NCBI RefSeq assembly: GCF_001469895.1
Contig: NZ_LOPY01000047.1
Coordinates: forward strand, 186,001 to 250,000
From: Pseudoalteromonas sp. XI10
GTDB lineage: Bacteria > Pseudomonadota > Gammaproteobacteria > Enterobacterales > Alteromonadaceae
Direction of reading: 5' to 3'
Length of the DNA stretch: 64,000 nt
Shown here piece by piece: positions 46,352 through 54,209 of the stretch. The first letter of the stretch is position 1. Every line of letters starts with the position of its first letter. The notes under the pieces are model-generated. The model made no database searches. It had not been told where the DNA came from and saw only the letters and a list, made by a program, of their open reading frames with translations. The position numbers and the translations under genes were made by a program.

Positions 46352-47602
46352 ATGACACAGCAAGAATCAATGAGTAACGCACGATTTATTCCTTTTCGAA
46401 AACACGACATCATTAACCTTTGCCAAGCCTATTTAGGTGAGTCGCAATCAGGTTCGTTTATGGAGTTTGCTACACTTTTGCAAAGCGTGACTCATTATCA
46501 ATATCACGAGCTGCTGGAGTCATTAAAAAACAACTATGCGCCATTTGACCCAAATAGCGACACCCGCACTCTAACTCCGATTACCGACGAGCAACGTGCC
46601 AGCTACCAGTCTGCCTTTGCAAAAGACTTTGCCACCGTACTCAATGCTGCCAATTTTGAAACCATTACCAATCAAGACTTGCAAGATGCACTGAATGAAG
46701 AGTCTTTATTTAAAGTGCGTTTAGCCGTTGAGTTTGATGACTTTGCAGAAGTGGTCTTTTACCGCCGTGGTGAATCGCAAAAAACTGAGACGCTGCGCAG
46801 TTTTTGGGGACTTAAGAAAAAACAGATTCAATTTACTAACTATGATCGCGTTGCCATATTCATCCGCTTTAAAGACGAGCAGTACTTTTTAGAAAAAGGC
46901 AAAATGCCAGTGGGCTTTGAACCAAATTCAACTATTGTCAAATTATTTCAGAATGTGCCAAAAGCCGATTTAGAAATGCTGTTTCCGAATAGCGAAGTAA
47001 AAATGCGCCCAATAGATAAACTGATTATTGGTTCATCAGCATTGATTGGCGGTGCTGTGGTGTTGGTAACAAAATTAGGCGCGTCAATTTTACTACTGAT
47101 TGCTATGATTGCCTTTTGGGGTGGTTGGCGCAGTGAAGAAGTACATATGAGTCAGCAACACTTTATTACCTTTGCAATTGGCATGGGGGTATTTGGCAGC
47201 TTTATTTTTAAAGAATGGAGCAAGTTTAAAAACCGTAAAATTCGCTTTATGAAAGCACTGGCCGACAACTTGTATTTTAAAAACCTCGATAACAATGCAG
47301 GTGTTTTTCATACTCTCGTTGATGCAGCTGAAGAAGAAGATGTTAAAGAGGCGCTGCTTGCCTACACCTTTTTACTAAAAAGCGAATCAGCGATGACTGC
47401 AGAGCAATTAGATAGTCAAATTGAGCAATGGTTTAACGAACAACATAATTGCCAGCTCGACTTTGAAATTGATGACGCTTTAGACAAGCTAGTAAGGCTT
47501 GAACTGGTTAATCAACAAAATGACGTTTATACAGCGGTTGATTTAGATAAGGCTAAACAGCGTTTAGATACGCGTTGGGATGACTATTTTAAGTTTGCCT
47601 AA
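46352..47602 (+). CDS. DUF3754 / TMEM143-like membrane protein
   Basis: A 416-residue protein matching DUF3754: it opens with ARFIPFRKHDIINLC, has a soluble N-terminal half with VRLAVEFDDFAEVVFYRRG, a pair of transmembrane helices (about 229-252 and 271-288), and a C-terminal helical part (SKFKNRKIRFMKALADNLYFKNLDNNAGVFHTLVDAAEEED). The family extends from bacteria to the mitochondrial protein TMEM143; its function is unknown. Two starts are possible: 46352, used here, and 46370 (MSNARF). The stop codon is embedded in the first bases of a repeat element, so the original 3' end may have been altered by insertion. Confidence 0.78.
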   Translation: MTQQESMSNARFIPFRKHDIINLCQAYLGESQSGSFMEFATLLQSVTHYQYHELLESLKNNYAPFDPNSDTRTLTPITDEQRASYQSAFAKDFATVLNAANFETITNQDLQDALNEESLFKVRLAVEFDDFAEVVFYRRGESQKTETLRSFWGLKKKQIQFTNYDRVAIFIRFKDEQYFLEKGKMPVGFEPNSTIVKLFQNVPKADLEMLFPNSEVKMRPIDKLIIGSSALIGGAVVLVTKLGASILLLIAMIAFWGGWRSEEVHMSQQHFITFAIGMGVFGSFIFKEWSKFKNRKIRFMKALADNLYFKNLDNNAGVFHTLVDAAEEEDVKEALLAYTFLLKSESAMTAEQLDSQIEQWFNEQHNCQLDFEIDDALDKLVRLELVNQQNDVYTAVDLDKAKQRLDTRWDDYFKFA

Positions 47603-47763
47603 TACCAATTTGCTTAATTAAGTAGTCTATTTTGAGGCAAGGAAACCTTGTTGATAACAAGGCAAAAATTTCGTTATTTAGTTGTTCTAAATGAGAAATT
47701 TTTAACGCAGGTAGCGACAGGTTTAATCCCTCAAAATGATTAAGTATTATTGCGGATTGGTAT
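47602..47763. repeat. 162-bp inverted-repeat element (MITE-like)
   Basis: It begins with ATACCAAT (47602-47609) and ends with the inverted ATTGGTAT (47756-47763). Inside are TTAATTAAG / TTAAG sequences near the ends, AAGGAAACCTTGTTGATAAC and a long imperfect hairpin around GTTATTTAGTTGTTCTAAAT. It carries no transposase; an open frame on the minus strand (47589-47795) is an artefact of the element. Elements with these ends are, to my knowledge, common in Pseudoalteromonas-like genomes. The remainder of the 304-bp gap (47764-47906) shows nothing recognisable. Confidence 0.75.
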
Positions 47764-47906
47764 AAGCCTTTAAAATCAGGTACTAGCAAGTACAAATAAA
47801 TTTAGAGTCAATTCAACTGGGGTAAATGCAACTTTATCTCAATGTGCTTGCGCAGCGAATGGTCTGCTTTTAGGATAAAATTTTACGGCTAAAAAAAGAC
47901 CATTCC

Positions 47907-49946
47907 ATGCAATTAAAAAAAACAATCCTTATTGGAGCAAGCTTGCTGTGCGCAGCAACAACAGCTCAAGTATATGCTAACGACAAGTTTGTCTCTGAAG
48001 ATATTTTTCAACTTGAATACGCAGGCGATCCACAAATAAGCCCTGACGGTAAAAAAATCGTTTATGTTCGCAGCGGCTACGACATCATGAAAGATGGTAA
48101 TAAGCGTAGCTTTTGGCTGTACGATATAAAGTCTGGTCAACACACGCCACTGTTTTCTGATGAGCATAACTATAGCCAACCTACTTGGTCTCCAGATAGC
48201 AAGAAAATTGCCTTTACCAGTAACTCAAGTGGCTCAAATCAACTTCACGTTTATTGGTTAGCGCAAGACAAACAAGCATTATTAACGCAACTACCAAAAT
48301 CAGTACGTAACTTAACTTGGTCGAATGACTCTGAACAAATTGCTTTCACCATGAGCATTCCTGAAGGTAAATCTGCGTTCGCTAAATCAGTAAAATTGCC
48401 GAAAAAACCAAAAGGCGCTGAGTGGTCAAAACCAGTGAGAGTGTTTGAAAAGGCACGCTATCAAGCTGATGGAGCAGGCTTTTTAGAGCCTTCATATCGT
48501 CACGTTTTTGTTATTCCTGTTTCGGGTGGCACACCACGCCAATTAACATCAGGTGATTATCAGCATTATGGCCCACTTGCTTGGGATCCTAGTAACACAA
48601 AACTAGCTTTTTCTGCTGATCGCAATGATGAGTGGGAATATCGCACAACTGAGTCAGATCTATATGAAATCAATGTAAAATCAGGCGAGCTTACGCAACT
48701 AACTGATTTACCTGGCCGTGAAACTAAGCCGCGTTACGCACAAGACGGTGATGAACTTGCCTTTGTTGCGCGTGACAATGCCCCTGTGCCTTACATTAAC
48801 TCAACACTATCTATGCTCGATTTAGACGATAAATCAATCAAGCATATTACTGAAAAATTAGACCGCTCAGTGGCTGATTATAAGTGGTCAGGCGACGGTG
48901 ACTTTGTTATTCAGTACGATGATTTTGGTAAGCGTAAACTCGCTAAAGTAAGCAGCCGCGGTAAGGTTACTGACTTAACTGATACCGTATCGGGCACTTC
49001 AATTGGTCGTCCGTATATCAGTGGTAGTTTCAGCATGGCCAATAATGGCGCTATTGCGTACACCACAGGCAGTGAATACCGCCCGGCTGATTTAGGCTAC
49101 ATCTACAGAGGTAAAAGTAAAACGCTAACTTCATTAAACGAAGATGTATTAGGTCACAAGAAGCTTGGTAAAGTGCATGAGCTGAATGTTAAATCGCAGT
49201 TCGACGGACAACCCATCCAAGGTTGGTACATTACACCACCTGACTTTGATGAAAACAAACAATACCCATTAATGGTTGAAATTCACGGCGGCCCACATCT
49301 TGCCTATGGCCCAAGCTTTACTGCTGAATTACAACGTTATGCCGCTGAAGGTTACGTGGTTGTGTATGTGAATTACCGTGGTTCAACAAGTTACGGTAAA
49401 GACTTTGCACTACTGCTAGATGGTAAATACAGCTCTGAAGAAGACTTTGCCGATCACAACTCGGCAGTTGATGCCATGATTGCTAAAGGCTTTATCGACA
49501 AAGATAACTTATTTATTGCTGGTGGTTCAGCGGGTGGTATTGCAACGGCTTATGCGGTTGGTTTAACAAACCGCTTCAACGCTGCTGCAATTACCAAGCC
49601 TGTGATCAACTGGTTAAGTAAAACTCTTTCAGCCGACAGCTATATTGGTCAAATTCGTAACCAATTCCCTGGCATGCCATGGGATAATGTTGAGCACTAC
49701 TGGAAACGTTCGCCGCTTTCATTAGTGGGTAACGTAACCACACCATCATTGATCATGACAGGTGAAGAAGACCGCCGCACGCCTATTTCAGAATCAGAGC
49801 AGTTCTATCAAGCATTAAAACTGCAAAAGGTAGATACCGTGCTTATTCGTGTACCGGGCTCACCACATGGTATTGCGGGTCGTCCATCACGTATGATTTC
49901 GAAAATTGAATACACCCTTGCGTGGTTCAAACAATACCAGAAGTAA
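47907..49946 (+). CDS. Secreted S9 family serine peptidase
   Basis: A 679-residue exported peptidase (signal MQLKKTILIGASLLCAATTAQVYA). An N-terminal beta-propeller (about 30-400; QISPDGKKIVYVRSG, PTWSPDSKKIAFTSN) precedes the alpha/beta-hydrolase (about 410-679). The catalytic triad is Ser541 (GGSAGG), Asp622 (GEEDRRTP) and His654 (SPHGIA). MVEIHGGPHLAYG and YVNYRGSTSYGKDF are typical of the acylaminoacyl-/dipeptidyl-peptidase-like S9C group. It probably degrades peptides in the periplasm. Unlike the peptidase at 4843-7710 it has the standard length and no extra repeats. Confidence 0.93.
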   Translation: MQLKKTILIGASLLCAATTAQVYANDKFVSEDIFQLEYAGDPQISPDGKKIVYVRSGYDIMKDGNKRSFWLYDIKSGQHTPLFSDEHNYSQPTWSPDSKKIAFTSNSSGSNQLHVYWLAQDKQALLTQLPKSVRNLTWSNDSEQIAFTMSIPEGKSAFAKSVKLPKKPKGAEWSKPVRVFEKARYQADGAGFLEPSYRHVFVIPVSGGTPRQLTSGDYQHYGPLAWDPSNTKLAFSADRNDEWEYRTTESDLYEINVKSGELTQLTDLPGRETKPRYAQDGDELAFVARDNAPVPYINSTLSMLDLDDKSIKHITEKLDRSVADYKWSGDGDFVIQYDDFGKRKLAKVSSRGKVTDLTDTVSGTSIGRPYISGSFSMANNGAIAYTTGSEYRPADLGYIYRGKSKTLTSLNEDVLGHKKLGKVHELNVKSQFDGQPIQGWYITPPDFDENKQYPLMVEIHGGPHLAYGPSFTAELQRYAAEGYVVVYVNYRGSTSYGKDFALLLDGKYSSEEDFADHNSAVDAMIAKGFIDKDNLFIAGGSAGGIATAYAVGLTNRFNAAAITKPVINWLSKTLSADSYIGQIRNQFPGMPWDNVEHYWKRSPLSLVGNVTTPSLIMTGEEDRRTPISESEQFYQALKLQKVDTVLIRVPGSPHGIAGRPSRMISKIEYTLAWFKQYQK

Positions 49947-49955
49947 TGAATTAAG

Positions 49956-49978
49956 CAGGAGTGAGGTTCTCACTCCTG
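49956..49978. terminator. Hairpin between converging S9 and ROK genes
   Basis: Stem CAGGAGTGAG / CTCACTCCTG with loop GTT. T-runs are short on both sides, so it may work as a moderate bidirectional terminator. Confidence 0.55.
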
Positions 49979-49979
49979 A

Positions 49980-51110
49980 TTAAAAGTAATGATGACTAAG
50001 CGCAAGTTGAGCAGAACCTATCGACTGCGCTTTTTCCCCACACACGCCTAAACCCACTTCACAGCTACGTAGTCCACGACTATCTAAACGTGCAAATGCT
50101 GCAATTGATAACTGCTTGAGCTGTTCAAGCGCTTTACTCGGTAACGGTGAATCAATAATCACAGCTTGCATATCTAATAAACTTAAACAGTTATGCATGG
50201 CAATACTGATAGCCTCAGCAGCTTTTTCAAGCCAAGGCTGAACTAGCAATTTATGCGTTGTAAACTGACTGTCGGTAAGCTCATACACTGAAATGCCAAG
50301 TTGCTGCTTATCAAACTCGCTTTGCAATGATAGTAGTGAACATTGACTAAGTAACTGCTCCCGATCAGCGTTTAGCATTGAGCCTATAGCACCGGCATTA
50401 CCACTTTTACCTTCGAGAAGCTGGTGGTTAATCACTACGGCCCCGCCTAAAAAAGCCCCCAAATAAACATACAAAAAATCGCTGTAGTTATTTGGGTTAC
50501 CAAGGCTTAGTTCTGCACAGCAGGCAGCGTTATTATCGTTACTAATATAAACCGGTAAATTAAACTGACTTTCTAAGTAACCTTTTAAGTCGAAGTTTTG
50601 CCATTGGCTAAGGGTATTTGTTGCAGAATCTGAAGCGGCTTGCCATTGCCAAATATCAAACGGCATAGCGACCCCAAGCCCACACACATGTGAGCGCAGT
50701 TCAGGCTCTAATTGACTGATTAATTGTGGAATATGTGTTTCTAAGAATGCTTTGAGCTCATCGACAGATGCTTCATTCACCTCAACAGATACCGATGCTC
50801 TTTGCGCGCTTTGTAAGTCAACGAGTATCAGGTCGAAGCGTCGTCGCCCGATTTTCAAACCAAAGCTAAAAGCGCCATCTGGATTGAGCCTAAATGGCAC
50901 GCTTGGTTGCCCTACTCGTCCTTTTACAGGTGCATCACGAAGCAATAGCTTATCTTCTTCGAGCTTGTTGATGTTTACTGTTGCCGCCTGAGCAGACAAA
51001 GCTAACGCTTTTGCTATTTGTGCTTTAGGCATGCTTTGCTGTTGCCTAATTAAACTTAAAATTGCGCGCTCGTTCTTGCTTCTTGGTGATCGCGATAAAC
51101 TGCTCTTCAT
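49980..51110 (-). CDS. ROK family transcriptional regulator (NagC/Mlc-like)
   Basis: A 376-residue repressor. The N-terminal winged helix (about 10-70; NERAILSLIRQQQSMPKAQI, ALSAQAATVNINKLEED) is followed by a ROK sugar-kinase-like domain (about 85-376; GLGVAMPFD, YISNDNNAACCAELSLG, VYLGAFLGGAVVINHQLLEGKSGNAGAIG). The usual zinc-binding His-Cys cluster of ROK proteins (GxxGCLE) is not evident; the corresponding region reads CSLLSLQSEFD. It diverges from a FucP-like sugar transporter across a perfect palindrome, the expected operator, so it probably controls uptake of a sugar and responds to that sugar or its phosphate. Confidence 0.9.
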   Translation of the reverse strand: MKSSLSRSPRSKNERAILSLIRQQQSMPKAQIAKALALSAQAATVNINKLEEDKLLLRDAPVKGRVGQPSVPFRLNPDGAFSFGLKIGRRRFDLILVDLQSAQRASVSVEVNEASVDELKAFLETHIPQLISQLEPELRSHVCGLGVAMPFDIWQWQAASDSATNTLSQWQNFDLKGYLESQFNLPVYISNDNNAACCAELSLGNPNNYSDFLYVYLGAFLGGAVVINHQLLEGKSGNAGAIGSMLNADREQLLSQCSLLSLQSEFDKQQLGISVYELTDSQFTTHKLLVQPWLEKAAEAISIAMHNCLSLLDMQAVIIDSPLPSKALEQLKQLSIAAFARLDSRGLRSCEVGLGVCGEKAQSIGSAQLALSHHYF

Positions 51111-51178
51111 AACATCCTTCTTGATATAAGCTTGATAAGCGGCCTATTAGACCTGTTTGGCGTACTATCTACCAGTCA

Positions 51179-51211
51179 AAATAATAAATCAACTAGGTTG
51201 ATTTATTATTT
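51179..51211. promoter_or_regulatory. Perfect 33-bp palindrome, likely ROK operator
   Basis: Two 15-base arms (inner part AATAATAAATCAAC / GTTGATTTATTATT) around TAG, in the 155-bp region between the divergent ROK regulator and transporter genes, 54 bp before the transporter ATG. An AT-rich inverted repeat is the form of NagC/Mlc operators. It has no terminator position, so an operator role is preferred. Confidence 0.7.
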
Positions 51212-51265
51212 ATAGTCGTGAATACTATCGGCCACAACAATATGAACACATTTATCTGGTGAACT

Positions 51266-52555
51266 ATGCAAACACAGCCTGCTATTGTATCGCGCCAAAT
51301 GCTTTGGCCTTTTATTCTGCTTACAATTTGCTTTGCTGCTTGGGGTACTGCGGCCAATATGACAGACCCATTAGTGAAAGTTTTTAGCAAAACATTTTCG
51401 ATGAGTGCGTTGCAATCAGCACTGGTGCAGTTTAGTTATTACGGTGCTTATTTTTGCTTAGCTTTACCGGCGGCTATGATCAATAGACGGTTTAATTATA
51501 AAACGGGGCTGTTAGTGGGTTTAGCCATGGCCGCCTGTGGTGCCTTATTGTTTTACCCTGCTAGCCAAACCATGCTCTATAGCCACTTTTTATTGGCCTT
51601 GTTTATTCTTGCAGGTGGCTTGTCTATTTTAGAAACCTCGGCAAACCCCTATGTCATGCAGTTAGGATGCGAGCAAACAGCAACCCGTAGACTTAACCTC
51701 GCACAAGCTTTCAACCCCGTTGGTACTAATATTGGTGTGTTTTTAGCGGCGACGTTGATCTTACCAAACTTAAATCAAGCTGATAGCGCAAGCCGTGCCC
51801 TGATGAGTGAAGCGCAATTAAAAACCGTTGTGAGTGCAGAGCTCGATGCTGTGATGGTGCCGTATGTGGGTATGGCCTGTTGCTTAATCTTACTATGGCT
51901 ATGTATCTTTTTTAGCCGCTCTCCTGCTACTGTAACAAAAGCGGCAGCGCAGCCGCGTAAACTTAAAAAGACCTTTCAACATTTGTATCAAAATAAGCAC
52001 TACCGATTTGGTGTGCTGGCACAGTTTTTTAATGTTGGCGCGCAAACCTGTGTATGGACCTACACCATTGGCTACACTATGGAAGCTCTTAACACGACAG
52101 AAGTTACCGGCGGTCAGGTCTTACAATATTCTATGCTGGTGTTTTTAGTGTCTCGCTTCATTATGACTTGGCTAATGCGCTTTATTAGCGGCGCTAAATT
52201 ACTGCGTTTTATGGCTTTAGTTGCAGCCGTGCTTTGTTTTATTGTTACCACCCAAGTTAATTTAGTGGGCGTAGTCGCACTTGTAGCTATTTCAAGCTGT
52301 CTATCTTTGATGTTTCCAACCATTTACGGCACAGCACTTGAAGGCCTTGGCGAAGATGCAAAAGTTGGTGCGGCAGGTTTAGTAATGGCAATTTTAGGGG
52401 GCGCATTTTTACCTCTGATCCAAGCCGCAACTATAGATGCCTTTAACACTGCTGTTTCGTTTGTTGTACCACTTGTTTGCTTTTTAATTGTTGCTTTGTA
52501 TGGCCACCATACCAAAGTAGCAGCAATACCCGCCAAAGCTCAGTTGCAGGACTAA
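51266..52555 (+). CDS. FucP-like sugar:H+ symporter (MFS)
   Basis: A 429-residue protein with 12 membrane helices. It has the FucP-family features WGTAANMTDPLVKVFSKTFSM, QFSYYGAYFCLALPAAMINRRFNYKTG, GGLSILETSANPYVMQLG and LAQAFNPVGTNIGVFL. Members import fucose, glucose, galactose or N-acetylglucosamine with protons. The sugar is not readable, and no catabolic enzymes are adjacent. Expression is probably controlled by the divergent ROK protein through the palindrome at 51179-51211. Confidence 0.9.
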   Translation: MQTQPAIVSRQMLWPFILLTICFAAWGTAANMTDPLVKVFSKTFSMSALQSALVQFSYYGAYFCLALPAAMINRRFNYKTGLLVGLAMAACGALLFYPASQTMLYSHFLLALFILAGGLSILETSANPYVMQLGCEQTATRRLNLAQAFNPVGTNIGVFLAATLILPNLNQADSASRALMSEAQLKTVVSAELDAVMVPYVGMACCLILLWLCIFFSRSPATVTKAAAQPRKLKKTFQHLYQNKHYRFGVLAQFFNVGAQTCVWTYTIGYTMEALNTTEVTGGQVLQYSMLVFLVSRFIMTWLMRFISGAKLLRFMALVAAVLCFIVTTQVNLVGVVALVAISSCLSLMFPTIYGTALEGLGEDAKVGAAGLVMAILGGAFLPLIQAATIDAFNTAVSFVVPLVCFLIVALYGHHTKVAAIPAKAQLQD

Positions 52556-52574
52556 ACGCATCAATGAGATAATG

Positions 52575-52602
52575 CACCTCGTTTACCTACTTAAGCGAGG
52601 TG
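52575..52602 (+). promoter_or_regulatory. Hairpin that would hide the ribosome site of the next gene
   Basis: Stem CACCTCG / CGAGGTG with a 14-base loop. The 3' arm contains GAGG, the only Shine-Dalgarno-like sequence before the ATG at 52615. It may act as a terminator remnant or a translational switch; no T-run follows. Confidence 0.4.
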
Positions 52603-52614
52603 TATCGTCAATTA

Positions 52615-52986
52615 ATGGCACATATTACATTTTTCATGGTCAAGTTTTTGGCCTTTTCTGTTGGCTGTTTTTCCTGCTTTTTACTTCATGACCAAGCCAA
52701 TGTTGCCCTTGTGTTATCTGCCGCTGTTACCGGATTAGTTGGCACATTTATTCCTTTTCCTGCTCGTTTTGGTAACCACCCTTATGCTGCCATTTACGCT
52801 GGCAGCTTTGCTGGCATGTGCTCATCAACTTTAATCAACAGCTACTGGGAGCTGAGTTTTATCTCTTTAATTGGTGCCAGCCTTTACGTATTAACTATGA
52901 ATCTATTTGCAGGTTTTGGTGGTCGTCTTGGTAGCATTGCTTTTGCCAGTGTGGCGCTTTATATGCTTGCAAAAGGAGTCTTTTAA
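52615..52986 (+). CDS. Small membrane protein, first of a coupled pair
   Basis: A 123-residue, very hydrophobic protein with four or five helices (FFMVKFLAFSVGCFSCFLL; VALVLSAAVTGLVGTFI; AAIYAGSFAGMCSSTLI; LSFISLIGASLYVLTMNLFAGFGG; SIAFASVALYMLAKGVF). The ATG at 52615 is preferred over a GTG at 52600, which has its ribosome site too close. It is not recognised. Its last stop base overlaps the next start (TAATG). The segment Y-A-A-I-Y-A-G-S-F-A-G-M-C is echoed in the partner protein (Y-S-V-A-F-F-G-G-T-F-I-G-M-S), so the two may be diverged halves that pair in the membrane. Confidence 0.6.
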   Translation: MAHITFFMVKFLAFSVGCFSCFLLHDQANVALVLSAAVTGLVGTFIPFPARFGNHPYAAIYAGSFAGMCSSTLINSYWELSFISLIGASLYVLTMNLFAGFGGRLGSIAFASVALYMLAKGVF

Positions 52987-53366
52987 TGGATTTGTTTATT
53001 ACTATTACCGCTTTATTAGGTGCCTACTCAACTTACTTTTTAGCGCATCATAATCGCTTTGATGGCATTCGCGCCTCAGCCGCCACCAGCATTATTGCAT
53101 TTGCGATTTTAAGCCTACTCCCTGTTGATGTAGAACTTTACAGTGTGGCGTTTTTTGGGGGGACTTTCATTGGCATGAGCGCCCCAAAACGCTTTGGTAT
53201 TTTTACATTAGCCATTGCTTCAATATTGTTTGCTTTGTTATTTGAATACCTTGTGCCGCGCTTGCATGGCTATGGCGGTGCATTGGGCTTGAGTGCTTTT
53301 CTATCTGTCTGTGTTTGCCATATCGGTATCTTGCTAGGGGCACCCCGCAGTAAAAAAAGCAACTAA
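52986..53366 (+). CDS. Small membrane protein, second of a coupled pair
   Basis: A 126-residue protein with four helices (LFITITALLGAYSTYFLAHH; ATSIIAFAILSLL; AFFGGTFIGMSAP; GIFTLAIASILFALLFEYLVP; LSAFLSVCVCHIGILLG). Translation is coupled to the gene before by TAATG. It shares a G-x-F-x-G-M motif with its partner. Function is unknown; transport or channel roles are possible, and no family could be named with confidence. Confidence 0.62.
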   Translation: MDLFITITALLGAYSTYFLAHHNRFDGIRASAATSIIAFAILSLLPVDVELYSVAFFGGTFIGMSAPKRFGIFTLAIASILFALLFEYLVPRLHGYGGALGLSAFLSVCVCHIGILLGAPRSKKSN

Positions 53367-53450
53367 ATCTGACTTGGCAATTAAAAACCTATACCTTTTC
53401 ATTAAGATTCTTTAGTATGTTAAATAATTGTTTAAGGATAAAGGATCTTT

Positions 53451-54206
53451 ATGCTGTTTCGCTCATTACTGATTGCTACCCTGTTTTGTTTCATCAGTTG
53501 TGCAACGGCTGCGAAAACACTGACCTTTATCGCTGAAGATCTACCTCCTTACCATTTTAAAAACCAGCAAGGCGAAGCCGATGGTGCACTTGTTGAAGTA
53601 GTAAAAGCCGCCTTAGCACACGCAAACATCCCTAGCGAATTCGCAATTATGCCTATGGCGCGGGCTTTTCATGAGCTCGAAAACAATCCAAACATGTTAA
53701 TGATTTCGCTACTAAAAAACCCAGCTCGCGAAAACCGCTTCCAGTGGTTAGCACAAACCTATTTTTCGGACGCTTACCTCGTTGACCTTGCGAGCAAAAG
53801 CCACAAAATATTTAGTTTAAAGCAAGCTCAACAGTACCGTGTCGCGACTATTCGAGGCTATTCAAGTGAGCATTACTTGAAGCAAGCCGGATTTAATGAA
53901 GATAAAAATTTGGTGCTAGTCAGTCATTACCATCAACTTTGGCAATTGCTTGAAAAAGAGCGCATAGACTTTGTTTTGACCAACACCCTGACTTTGCAAA
54001 ACGAACTGGCATTATCTGGGGTTGATCCGAGTGACATTCATAAAAGCCTACACTTAGATGACTTTCCCTCAGGTCTTTATTTAGCTGCGAATCTTAATTT
54101 AGATAAACAACTCACTATGCAACTAAGTAACGCCATTGAAGCTTTGAAGCAAAGTGGTCAATATCAAGCAATTTTAAAAAAATGGCAGTTGCCTTTACCT
54201 AAATAA
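53451..54206 (+). CDS. Periplasmic solute-binding protein (SBP_bac_3-like)
   Basis: A 251-residue exported protein (signal MLFRSLLIATLFCFISCATAA). It starts TFIAEDLPPYHFKNQQGEADG and ends KQSGQYQAILKKWQLP, both typical of family-3 amino-acid-type binding proteins. Internal motifs (ISLLKNPARENRFQWLAQ, VATIRGYSSEHYL) resemble the orphan binding proteins of Alteromonadales not linked to ABC transporters. No permease or ATPase gene is near; instead a histidine kinase gene follows after 3 bp, so this protein probably acts as a ligand sensor for that kinase. Ligand unknown. Confidence 0.85.
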   Translation: MLFRSLLIATLFCFISCATAAKTLTFIAEDLPPYHFKNQQGEADGALVEVVKAALAHANIPSEFAIMPMARAFHELENNPNMLMISLLKNPARENRFQWLAQTYFSDAYLVDLASKSHKIFSLKQAQQYRVATIRGYSSEHYLKQAGFNEDKNLVLVSHYHQLWQLLEKERIDFVLTNTLTLQNELALSGVDPSDIHKSLHLDDFPSGLYLAANLNLDKQLTMQLSNAIEALKQSGQYQAILKKWQLPLPK

Positions 54207-54209
54207 AAA

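Noticed and set aside
47589-47795. 68-residue open frame on the minus strand
   Set aside because: It lies inside the inverted-repeat element and has the composition of that repeat, with no start signal.
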